A stretch of DNA of 35,638 bases from Telmatospirillum sp. Its GTDB lineage: Bacteria; Pseudomonadota; Alphaproteobacteria; Rhodospirillales; Magnetospirillaceae. Location of the stretch: the NCBI GenBank assembly GCA_009712185.1, contig WASQ01000089.1:1-35638 (forward strand), in the 5' to 3' direction. Below are positions 22,619 to 29,931 of the stretch, one piece after another. A program made the position numbers and the translations under genes. The stretch's first letter is position 1. Each line of letters opens with the position of its first letter. A model generated the notes under the pieces. That model was not told the origin of the DNA and did not search any database. It worked only from the letters and a program-made list of their open reading frames with translations.

Positions 22619-23518
22619 TCACGCTCTTGCCGGCCACAGGGTGCTGACCAGAAGGGTCTCCGACGTCTTCAGATGCTGCACCAGGGCGGCCCTGGCTCCG
22701 TCGCGATCGCCGGACCGAAGGCTTTCAATGATCATCAGATGTTCATTGATGGCGATGGAGTTCCTTTTCTGCTCACCCGCCTTCTCATATTGATAGTGAT
22801 AATGGAAAACGAACGAGATCACTTCGAGATGACTGCTGGCAAACCGGTTTTCCATGCCTGACACGATCCAGGCGTGGAAATGCTTGTCGAGGTCGGGAAA
22901 ACCGACATAAAGCGTTTCCAGGTCGTTTCTGATCTGAATGTGCCGGTCGTAAAAGGCCTTCAACGCCCGCTCGGATTGGCGCGTCATGTCGCGTGTCAGG
23001 AACCGGTCGAAAGCGGCCAGTTCGATGAGGGCGCGCATTTCGGACAGTTCCTTGGCGAACTGTTCATCGAAACTGCAAAGCCGCCAGCCGCCGCGCGGTC
23101 GTCTTTCGATCAATCCGAACTGGGAAAAGCCGATCAGGAACTCACGGACCGAGGCCGTGCTGGTCTGGCTGAGGCGGGCCAGATCGGCCTCCGAGAACTG
23201 TTGGCCCGGTCTCAAGTCTCCCCGGCGCACCAGATCCATGAAGCGGTTTTCGATGAGTTCCGGGCGGCTGGAGATCTGTGTGTCGCTGAAAAAGTCCTCG
23301 GGTACGGGATGGCGGCGGATCGTCACGCCCGCGCCGGACGTCGCCAGAATCCCGTTGTCCTGGGCGTGCTGGAGAACGCGCCGCACGGTCGTCCGGCTGA
23401 CATCCAGGGTCCGGGACAGCGCGGTTTCGGACGGGACGACGGCGCCGACCGGCTGATCCTTCAGGTGGGTCATCAACAGATTGGTCGTGCGCCGGAAGAC
23501 GTTACTGGACCGAGACAT
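22619..23518 (-). CDS. GntR-type regulator with two winged-helix domains and an FCD domain
   Basis: A 299-residue regulator. Domain order is unusual: a first winged helix (about 8-70, VPSETALSRTLDVSRTTVRR), a second (about 84-148, FSEADLARLSQTSTASVREF then IERRPRGGWRL) and a helical FCD effector domain (about 155-290, EMRALIELAAFDRF, then FPDLDKHFHAWIV). FadR-subfamily regulators normally have one winged helix before FCD. It converges with the sugar-acid operon and is the likely sensor of its acid substrate. The ATG at 23518 is chosen; an in-frame TTG lies 9 codons upstream. Confidence 0.85.
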   Translation of the reverse strand: MSRSSNVFRRTTNLLMTHLKDQPVGAVVPSETALSRTLDVSRTTVRRVLQHAQDNGILATSGAGVTIRRHPVPEDFFSDTQISSRPELIENRFMDLVRRGDLRPGQQFSEADLARLSQTSTASVREFLIGFSQFGLIERRPRGGWRLCSFDEQFAKELSEMRALIELAAFDRFLTRDMTRQSERALKAFYDRHIQIRNDLETLYVGFPDLDKHFHAWIVSGMENRFASSHLEVISFVFHYHYQYEKAGEQKRNSIAINEHLMIIESLRSGDRDGARAALVQHLKTSETLLVSTLWPARA

Positions 23519-24020
23519 GTCCGGGTGCCCCTGACGGGCTGGCAAATCCAGGGTTATTCATAGGGTCGTGCCGTCGCATCCTGATCGGAGGTGGGGGCGA
23601 TGCCGGCGGCGCCGGCTCTTGAGACGTGATATAGTTGCGGTTTGAAATCCGCATGCGCTGTTGTTCGTGATGGATAAGACGGGCGCGACGTCCGTCCCGC
23701 TCCCGATTTTCCCTCTCATCATCCAGGGGCCATCTGTTCTTTCAGTATTTTACCACTAGCAGACGATTCCCGATTTGGCGAGCGTTGCCTTCGGAATTTA
23801 TACCAGCCTGCGCTGACCGGAAGCGATCGGCGCGGCCCTCCCGCGGCGCGACGGCCAAGACGGTGAAATCTGTCCTTTATTCGGCAACCGTCGCACATCC
23901 GATCCGTTCCCTGTCCCGGACTCCGGTATGGATCTTCTCAGGACAGGGCCCGGGAGGATACTGTTGCGTCTCCATCCCGCCCGGCCGGCAACGGACGCCG
24001 GGCCTTTTCTGAGGTTGCCC
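23519..24020. other. Intergenic region with short repeats
   Basis: About 500 bp without a convincing gene, carrying the promoter region of the GntR gene and of the nuclease-like gene. ATACCAGCCTG followed by GCTGA and CGGAA (23799-23822) recurs at 24628-24650. A GACGTCCGTCCC module near 23688 resembles part of copy A. Confidence 0.45.
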
Positions 24021-24539
24021 ATGTCCCCCGAAGACCTGTTCACCGTGGTTGTCGACCATCTGGCCGGCCTGTCCTCGTTTCCCGTGATCGTCGAAAGCAG
24101 CGGATCGTTCGAGCAATGGATCAACTGGGAGGCCTATGTGGCCTGCCGGAACGCCGGCTGGACCACCGTTCCCAATCCCCGTTACGTCAATCCCGGCCTG
24201 TCCGGCGGGCCGCAATTCGGCGATCTGCTGGTGGAACGGCCCGACGGCTGGAGCATCATGTTGGAAACCAAGATCGTCGGCGATTACACCCTGCCCAGAT
24301 ATCTGGAGGAGATCGAAGACGACCGCGTCAAGCTCGCCGGTTTGAAGGAGGTAACGGATGGACGGATCCGGGGGCTGCAACTGCTGTTCCTGTCATCGAT
24401 GAAGGGGAACATCCTCGGGCGGCCCTCCTGGACGGACTGGCTGGAGAAACTGTCCTTCTGGAAAGCGCGTCCCTGGGTCACGCGCGACATTGTGGTGGGA
24501 GAGGGCGGCGAGGCCTTGTTTCGCGGCTGGGCGATTTAG
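24021..24539 (+). CDS. Orphan PD-(D/E)XK nuclease-fold-like protein
   Basis: A 172-residue soluble protein without a named family that I can recognise. It shows a plausible PD-(D/E)XK core: Glu37 in an N-terminal helix (FEQWINWEAYVA), Asp68 (PQFGDLLVERPDG) and Glu82-x-Lys84 (SIMLETKI) at the usual 13-residue spacing, followed by a helical region rich in charged residues. Such folds occur in restriction and repair enzymes and in many proteins of unknown role. It is a lone gene flanked by repeats, with no methyltransferase or helicase partner. The ATG at 24021 has GAGG 6 nt upstream. The fold call is by pattern only. Confidence 0.6.
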   Translation: MSPEDLFTVVVDHLAGLSSFPVIVESSGSFEQWINWEAYVACRNAGWTTVPNPRYVNPGLSGGPQFGDLLVERPDGWSIMLETKIVGDYTLPRYLEEIEDDRVKLAGLKEVTDGRIRGLQLLFLSSMKGNILGRPSWTDWLEKLSFWKARPWVTRDIVVGEGGEALFRGWAI

Positions 24540-24633
24540 AGCGCGTCGTCCGTTACGCTGTTTCCGTCCCCGTTACCGTCATCCCACGATGGGGCGCCGA
24601 AATCCAACGGATGAGTCTCTGGCCGGATACCAG

Positions 24634-24663
24634 CCTGTGCTGATCGGAACCGATCATCACAGG
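24634..24663. repeat. 30-bp near-perfect palindrome
   Basis: CCTGTG-CTGATCGG, AA, CCGATCAT-CACAGG reads almost the same on both strands (one mismatched pair besides the centre). A degenerate version lies at 23807-23835. It could be a dispersed repeat unit or a protein-binding site. Confidence 0.65.
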
Positions 24664-24734
24664 CCAAGCGGGTTTCTCCGAACCCTTGGCATCGCTCGCT
24701 ATCCACTCGCGGGCCCTCATCGCCGGTTGGCATA

Positions 24735-24990
24735 AGGAGTGGGGCGGGCGTCCGGGGGGGTGAAAAAATTCCACCAGTGGCTCCAGCGTCCCTGCCGGAG
24801 TCCGCCGCGAAAGCGGCGGAATTGCTGAACTCCGGCTCCGCCGGAACACAGGCGCGGAGGCCTGTGCTGCTGATTCTTTCACACGCCCTTCCGCCCGCCG
24901 TTCGGCGAAAGCCGAAAATCCGGCAATTCCGGCTTCGCCGGACCACCGGCAGGGACGCCGGTGCGACTGAATTTTTCACAAATTCGGATG
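24735..24990. repeat. GC-rich dispersed repeat, copy C (mosaic)
   Basis: The longest copy. It combines the copy B module (GTGAAAAAATTCCACCAGTG), the copy A module (CGGCGGAATTGCTGAACTCC), an inverted TTCGGCGAAAGCCGAA module and the ACCGGCAGGGACGCCGGTGC module. Each module can form a small hairpin. Confidence 0.75.
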
Positions 24991-25124
24991 CTTGCCCCGC
25001 TCCCAAGAGAGCCGGGAGTTCGATTCGGCCCCCTCCGGGAAGTTGATCGGCATATATCAAATTTAACACACTTGGTTATAGCCTTTGGATATACTCCGCC
25101 CGCGAAAAGACAGAAGGGCCTCCC

Positions 25125-26513
25125 ATGACCGATCACTTCGACGCCATTACCGGGGATGGCGCCGCGGCCACCGAAACAGAATGGAAGGCCATCGTCTCCG
25201 CCATATCGCCTTCGTTGCGCAGGATCGTCGCCGAGGTCGTGATGACCAACGGAGCCAGTCTTTCCCGGCGGTTTTATGCCGCCATGATGGACGATTCCGA
25301 AGCCCAACTGTATCTTGATCATGAACTGGTCGAGACCCGGTTGCGCGACAGCATGCAACGCTGGCTGGTCGGTCTTTTCGCGGACAGCGGTGAAACGGCG
25401 TCGGTTGGCATGGTGTCCCATCAGCGACATGTTGCCGACAGTCATGCCCGCATCAAAATTCCCATTCATCTGGTCGGTCGCGGCGCCCGGTTGCTGAAAC
25501 ACTGGATCTGGGAGTTCCTGGCGGACGATGTCCGTCTCGATCGGGACGATCTCCGTGGTGCGATCATTTTCGTCAACGATATGATCGATGTCGCCATCGA
25601 CATCATGAACGCGTCCTTTGTCAGCAGTTCCGACCGGGCGGCGCGGATGGACGAGGCCTACCGGCTGTTTTCGTTAAGCCAGGATCTGGCGATCGAAAGG
25701 GAACGGCAGCGCGCATCCCTGCTGGAGTGGAGCCAGCAGATGACCTATGCCGTTCATCGCAAGCCCAAGGCCGGTGTTCCGGGCATCGGCCAATCGGGTT
25801 TCGGACTGTGGTTGACCCACAAGGCGGAGTTCATGTTCGAACGCGCCCCGGAGATCCTTCATATCGTGGCGGCGGTCCGACGGATCGACCACCAGCTTGT
25901 TCCCCGCTTCGCGGCCCCGCTTGCGATGGAGGATCTGTCGGCGCTGTTCGCCCGTCTGGAGACGGAGATCTCAACGATCCAATTCCATCTGACCACGGTG
26001 TTCAACCGCTATTTGGAGGTTGAAAATGGAAGAGATGTGTTGACCCGTTTGTTTAACAGGCGCTTTCTTCCCTCCGTCCTGTCGCGCGAGATCGAACTCT
26101 CCAAACGGGAAAATCACCCGTTCGCCGTGATGCTGATCGACATCGATCATTTCAAACGGGTCAACGACGGCTACGGCCACGACTCCGGGGATGTCGTTCT
26201 CCAGAAGGTTTCCGCCCTGATCATGAATAATGTCCGGGCGGGCGATTTCGTCTTCCGCTATGGCGGAGAGGAAATCCTGGTGGTTCTGGTGGCGGTCGCC
26301 CAGCGGTCCGCACGGACCGTGGCGGAGACCTGGCGGGCCAAGGTCGAGGCCGCGACCATCCCGTTGAGCGGAGGGCGCAGCCTTGGTGTGACCGTCAGCA
26401 TCGGCGTGGCGGCCCATGACGGGCATCCCGATTACCAGAGGCTTGTGGCCCGCGCCGATGGCGCCCTTTACGAAGCCAAGAACGCCGGCCGGAACCGTTG
26501 CCGGGTGGCATGA
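25125..26513 (+). CDS. Globin-coupled diguanylate cyclase (DosC/HemDGC-like)
   Basis: A 462-residue cytoplasmic oxygen sensor that makes cyclic di-GMP. An N-terminal globin (about 15-165) carries the probable proximal haem ligand His107 in VADSHARIKIPIHLVGRG, the sensor-globin signature. A helical middle region (about 170-295) leads to the GGDEF domain (about 300-460). The active site reads GGEEI (380-384) and the inhibitory site RxxD is present five residues before it (Arg371-Ala-Gly-Asp374). DIDHFKRVND is the metal/nucleotide segment. All key residues are there, so it should be active and feedback-inhibited. It stands alone, so its target is unknown. Confidence 0.93.
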   Translation: MTDHFDAITGDGAAATETEWKAIVSAISPSLRRIVAEVVMTNGASLSRRFYAAMMDDSEAQLYLDHELVETRLRDSMQRWLVGLFADSGETASVGMVSHQRHVADSHARIKIPIHLVGRGARLLKHWIWEFLADDVRLDRDDLRGAIIFVNDMIDVAIDIMNASFVSSSDRAARMDEAYRLFSLSQDLAIERERQRASLLEWSQQMTYAVHRKPKAGVPGIGQSGFGLWLTHKAEFMFERAPEILHIVAAVRRIDHQLVPRFAAPLAMEDLSALFARLETEISTIQFHLTTVFNRYLEVENGRDVLTRLFNRRFLPSVLSREIELSKRENHPFAVMLIDIDHFKRVNDGYGHDSGDVVLQKVSALIMNNVRAGDFVFRYGGEEILVVLVAVAQRSARTVAETWRAKVEAATIPLSGGRSLGVTVSIGVAAHDGHPDYQRLVARADGALYEAKNAGRNRCRVA

Positions 26514-26639
26514 CCGGAGCAGGCCGCTTTTCGTTCCGGGGGCGGGTCAATCAAAACGTTTCTATATAGAAATGAATTGTCTTCCTTTGCAGTTAAAACA
26601 GGCTGTGCCGGTCGGAGGCGGTCGCGTCCCTCCATCGGT

Positions 26640-27617
26640 TTAAGCGGGGGTCTCCGATATTCTTGAGCCATCGCCGGCATCGGCCCTCGGGCCCGCCCCG
26701 GAGCCGCCGGCCGGTATCCTGTCATCCTCAGCGCGGGTCGCTGCCGCCCGCTCCGGCCGGCGCGCCTTTTGCGACGCGGCCAGGTAAAGCATATAGGCCG
26801 ACGCGATCACAATGACGGCGCCGCCCATGATGACATAGCGGTCCGACATTTCCTGGAAAAAGACATAGCCCAGCAGTTCCGCGCACAGCAGTTTCATATA
26901 ATCGACCGTTCCGACGATGCTGGCTTCACAGAGCCGGAGAGCCCGGATTCCCGCCCACTGGGCGATGGCGGCCAGGAGCCCCATCAGGCTCATGGAAAGG
27001 ATGTCTGCCAGGGGGGGCGTCTTCCACAGCCAGATCATCGGCACCGCGCAGAGAAGCCCGACGCATGTCGACAGATAGGCCAGCAGCGTGGCGGTACTTT
27101 CGGTTTGGGACAATCGCCGGACGCTGGTCACGGCGATCGCGCCGCCGAACGCGCCCAGAACCGGGATCAGCGCGGAAACATTGAGCAGGCCGTTCAGTCC
27201 CGGGCGCAGCACGATCACCACCCCCAGAAAACCGGTTCCGATCGCCAGCAGGCGCCGACGGTCGACCGTCTCTCCCAGAAAAAACACCGCCAGAAGCGCG
27301 ACGAAGAAGACCTGCGCGAATCCCAGGGTGACGACGGTCGCGAGCGGCAGCAATGCCACCGCCCAGACCCCGGCGGCAAGATTGATGAACGCGCCCAGCA
27401 GCCGGAGACCATGCAGGACGGGGCGCCTTGTCCGGAAGCTGTCGGGGAAATGGCTGACCAGCGTGGGGACGGCGGTCAGGAACACCACGATCTGACGGAA
27501 CAGCAAAACCTCGAGGAAATGATAGTCCCTCACGAAGACTTTCCCCATGGCCGCGATCACGGCGTACAGCATCGTCGCCAGCAAAGCCCAGAGCGCGCCC
27601 TTCAAACTGTTTGACAT
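26640..27617 (-). CDS. EamA/DMT-family transporter
   Basis: A 325-residue ten-helix drug/metabolite transporter made of two EamA repeats. It begins MSNSLKGALWALLATMLYAV; the end of the first repeat (GFLGVVIVLRPGL) and the second (about 150-285) are clear. A hydrophilic 35-residue Arg/Ala/Gly tail follows. Members export amino acids, metabolites or drugs; the substrate is not evident. The ATG at 27617 is chosen because it starts at helix 1; the frame is open 16 codons further but crosses the promoter-like AT-rich stretch. It is divergent from the RHH gene at 27799, which could regulate it. Confidence 0.87.
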   Translation of the reverse strand: MSNSLKGALWALLATMLYAVIAAMGKVFVRDYHFLEVLLFRQIVVFLTAVPTLVSHFPDSFRTRRPVLHGLRLLGAFINLAAGVWAVALLPLATVVTLGFAQVFFVALLAVFFLGETVDRRRLLAIGTGFLGVVIVLRPGLNGLLNVSALIPVLGAFGGAIAVTSVRRLSQTESTATLLAYLSTCVGLLCAVPMIWLWKTPPLADILSMSLMGLLAAIAQWAGIRALRLCEASIVGTVDYMKLLCAELLGYVFFQEMSDRYVIMGGAVIVIASAYMLYLAASQKARRPERAAATRAEDDRIPAGGSGAGPRADAGDGSRISETPA

Positions 27618-27641
27618 GGTTCCGATTCCCAAGGCGATATA

Positions 27642-27653
27642 ATTGGTACCAAT
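27642..27653. promoter_or_regulatory. Palindromic operator candidate ATTGGTACCAAT
   Basis: A perfect 12-bp palindrome in an AT-rich setting (TATA-rich on both sides), 25 nt upstream of the EamA start, in the gap shared with the divergent RHH gene. Position fits an operator overlapping the EamA promoter. Confidence 0.45.
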
Positions 27654-27798
27654 ATATGATGACACATTATTAAAAACGCACCATCCTACCAGAACGTCGT
27701 GGTCGATCGCGGCTTGTGGCCTGGGCCGGAATACGCATTGCCGGTTGCCGGCGGAAAACGATAAATTCGGGTATCTTTCGCAAAGGGCGAGTGAATTG

Positions 27799-28071
27799 AT
27801 GGACGTCCGGGAAATGAAAAAAGTCGAACGCGTCCAGACGGGCGTGCGGATCGAAAAGCGCCTGCTGAAAATTTTGAAGTCCCTGGCCGCCTACCAGGAG
27901 ATGAGCGTCAGCGATCTGCTGGAGGGGATCCTTCTGCACAGCCTGGAGGGAAAGGTTCCATTCGGTCCCGAAACGCTGGCCATCATCGAGACTTTGCGGA
28001 CCTCTTACGGTCTTGACCTGCGTGCCGACGACAGCCATTCCCTGCTGGAACACCGGACGGATGACGCATGA
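27799..28071 (+). CDS. Ribbon-helix-helix-like small protein, 90 aa
   Basis: A 90-residue protein with an RHH-like segment: a strand (ERVQTGVRIEK), a helix (RLLKILKSLAAYQEM) and a second helix (SVSDLLEGILLHSLEG), followed by a 40-residue C-terminal helix-rich part. RHH proteins bind DNA as dimers and often serve as repressors or antitoxins; no toxin gene is next to it. The ATG at 27799 is chosen; an ATG five codons later is equally possible. It faces the EamA gene divergently and the palindrome at 27642-27653 may be its site. Confidence 0.65.
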   Translation: MDVREMKKVERVQTGVRIEKRLLKILKSLAAYQEMSVSDLLEGILLHSLEGKVPFGPETLAIIETLRTSYGLDLRADDSHSLLEHRTDDA

Positions 28072-28137
28072 CGGCTGGCCCGGGCAACACATGCCCCGCC
28101 GCCGCCCGGCTTTGAGCCGGGTTTCTCCGAAGCCCTT

Positions 28138-28169
28138 GAGGACCCGCACCGCCGATGGCGCGGGTCCTC
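28138..28169. terminator. Bidirectional hairpin between RHH gene and yczE-like gene
   Basis: A perfect 10-bp stem, GAGGACCCGC/GCGGGTCCTC, with a 12-nt loop. A second hairpin CCCGGC-tttga-GCCGGG lies at 28105-28121, followed by TTTCT. They sit between convergent genes and probably end both transcripts. Confidence 0.6.
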
Positions 28170-28183
28170 ACCCTTGCCCGGGA

Positions 28184-28888
28184 TCAGGCGGGGGCTCTTT
28201 CCTCGATCGTGGATGACGGGGCCATGCCATAGTTGGTCATGCCAAGGAAGCGTGTGTTCAGGCCCAGGAAAAGCTGGATCAGGAAACTGACGATCAGAAC
28301 GAACAGGAGTGTTGTCAGCCCGACCGGCCCCCCCAGAACCCACCCGACAGCGACAAATCCGGCTTCGAAGGCGGCTTTGGGCACGACGAACGGAATTCCG
28401 AATTTTTGCACCACGGTGATCACCAGCAGATCCATGCTGCGGATTCCGAATCCGGCCACGATGATCAGTGCCGAGGCATAGGAGTCGAGAAGCAGGCCGC
28501 TGCCCGCCAGGATCCAGCGGTTGCCGAGAAGCGTGGTCACGGTTTCAAGACGCAACAGATTCCAAAGGTCGATCAGGAAGCCCACGGACCCCATCGTCAG
28601 GAACACCGAAACGACGGTGACGATGGGAAAGGTACGGTTCCAGGCACACCACAACGCCAGGGACAGGCAGACGATGCCGATCTCGACGACCCCGACCTTC
28701 ACGAACGGCAGGTCGAGGGTGGTGACGATTCCGATGATCATGGCGTGGAGGGGATCCGTGCCGAGGCCGGAATCGATGAACAGTTTGACCCCGAGCGAGA
28801 ACATGCAGCAGCCGATCATCCACTGCGCAACCCGGGTCCGGTCGGGAACCGCCCGCCGCCCGGGCGGGGATAATGTCGATCCGCTCAT
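28184..28888 (-). CDS. YczE/YitT-type integral membrane protein
   Basis: A 234-residue membrane protein with about five to six helices. The family signature near the start is clear: CCMFSLGVKLFIDSGLGTDP (residues about 28-47). Later segments such as GFGIRSMDLLVITVVQKFG also fit. Biochemical function of the family is unknown; in Bacillus, yczE is next to sfp and has been tied to polyketide/lipopeptide production. AAGGAG 7 nt before the ATG at 28888 fixes the start. It is the last gene of the putative hgc-like operon, 65 bp after the alpha/beta hydrolase, so it could export or protect against the product. That role is inference. Confidence 0.8.
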   Translation of the reverse strand: MSGSTLSPPGRRAVPDRTRVAQWMIGCCMFSLGVKLFIDSGLGTDPLHAMIIGIVTTLDLPFVKVGVVEIGIVCLSLALWCAWNRTFPIVTVVSVFLTMGSVGFLIDLWNLLRLETVTTLLGNRWILAGSGLLLDSYASALIIVAGFGIRSMDLLVITVVQKFGIPFVVPKAAFEAGFVAVGWVLGGPVGLTTLLFVLIVSFLIQLFLGLNTRFLGMTNYGMAPSSTIEERAPA

Positions 28889-28953
28889 GAGATGCTCCTT
28901 TGCTGGTGTGTCGTGAGAACCGTCCCGTCCCCGGCCGTTCTGATCGGTGGCGA

Positions 28954-29931
28954 TCATGGCGGCACCGGACAGGGTGGCACCGGAGAGGGGGATCCCTTGG
29001 GGGAGGGCACGGGACCGGAGGCCCGGGTCGTCATCGCGAAAAACTGCCGCATGAGGTCGGCGCAGCGCCGGGGCCGTTCCTCATGCGGGAGATGACCGGC
29101 CCCGGGAACCAGGACCGACCAGCAGTTCCGGATGCGTTTCTGGACGGCGACCGAGCGGGCGACCGGAAGCACCCTGTCTTCCGTTCCCCAGATCAGCAGA
29201 ACCGGTTTTTCCAACTCGGGAAGCTGTTGTTGCAGGTCCCGTTCGCTGAACTGGCGCAAGGTCTGGAGAAAGCTCTCCTCGCCCCGGTCCTTCAGAAGAA
29301 GGTGATAATAATGATCGACCAGCTTCTCGTCCGGGACCAGCCGGGCGTAGGAGGCCCGCAGCTTGGATCGGAAAATTTGCCGGCCGAAGCCTTTTCGCAG
29401 CAGCGCGTTGCGCATGGCATAGCGCAACAGACCGATGCGGGCGGCCCGTTCGACCGCGTGGGTTCCCCCGTCGATGCCGACGCTGTTGATCAGGACGGCC
29501 CCCCGCACCAGTTCGGGGAACCGGATCGACAGCGTCGCGGCGACAGCCGCGCCGAAGGAACTGCCGGCCACGAAGACCTGATCGATCCCCAACCTGCCGC
29601 AGAAGCGGGCGATCTGAAGGCTGATCGCGTCCAGGCTGTAGTCGCCCAGGCTCTTGTCCGACGCGCCATAGCCGGGCATGTCGAGGGCGAAGACGCGGTA
29701 ATGCGCCGACAGTTCGAAGAACAGATCCTGCCATGTCGCCATGGCGAGGGGGATGCCATGGCACAGCAGGACCGCCGGGCCGTCGCCCCGGCAGGCGTAT
29801 CGGATCCTTCGTCCGTCGATCAGGATGTCGGAGCTGTAGGGCGCCATCCGATCCTCGAACGACAGGGCCGACAATGCGACCTCGTCCCGGCCTTGTCCCG
29901 GCGCCTCGTCGATGAGTCCCATGCCGGTCAT
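28954..29931 (-). CDS. Alpha/beta hydrolase, intact catalytic triad
   Basis: A 325-residue alpha/beta-hydrolase-fold enzyme. The oxyanion-hole segment HGIP is at 58-61, the nucleophile Ser125 in AGSSFGAA, the acid Asp252 (WGTEDRVLP) and the base His280 (GAGHLPHEE). The sequence resembles C-C bond hydrolases and esterases of the MhpC/DhaA-like group. An odd Pro/Ser tail ends the protein (PVPSPKGSPSPVPP). It overlaps the stop of the ThiF-hydrolase fusion by four bases (ATGA), so the two are translated together; the fusion has a damaged triad and this one an intact triad, which suggests a working pair. Substrate unknown. Confidence 0.88.
   Translation of the reverse strand: MTGMGLIDEAPGQGRDEVALSALSFEDRMAPYSSDILIDGRRIRYACRGDGPAVLLCHGIPLAMATWQDLFFELSAHYRVFALDMPGYGASDKSLGDYSLDAISLQIARFCGRLGIDQVFVAGSSFGAAVAATLSIRFPELVRGAVLINSVGIDGGTHAVERAARIGLLRYAMRNALLRKGFGRQIFRSKLRASYARLVPDEKLVDHYYHLLLKDRGEESFLQTLRQFSERDLQQQLPELEKPVLLIWGTEDRVLPVARSVAVQKRIRNCWSVLVPGAGHLPHEERPRRCADLMRQFFAMTTRASGPVPSPKGSPSPVPPCPVPP

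Larger units (their letters stand above)
24540..25124. other. Repeat-filled intergenic region
   Basis: About 585 bp without a gene. It holds the palindrome at 24634-24663, a GCCAAG...CTTGGC hairpin (about 24664-24691) and the long repeat copy C (24735-24990). Apparent short ORFs here are read-through of the repeat modules. Confidence 0.6.

Noticed and set aside
24735-24990. CRISPR array
   Set aside because: Repeat modules differ in order, orientation and length and there are no regular spacers or cas genes.
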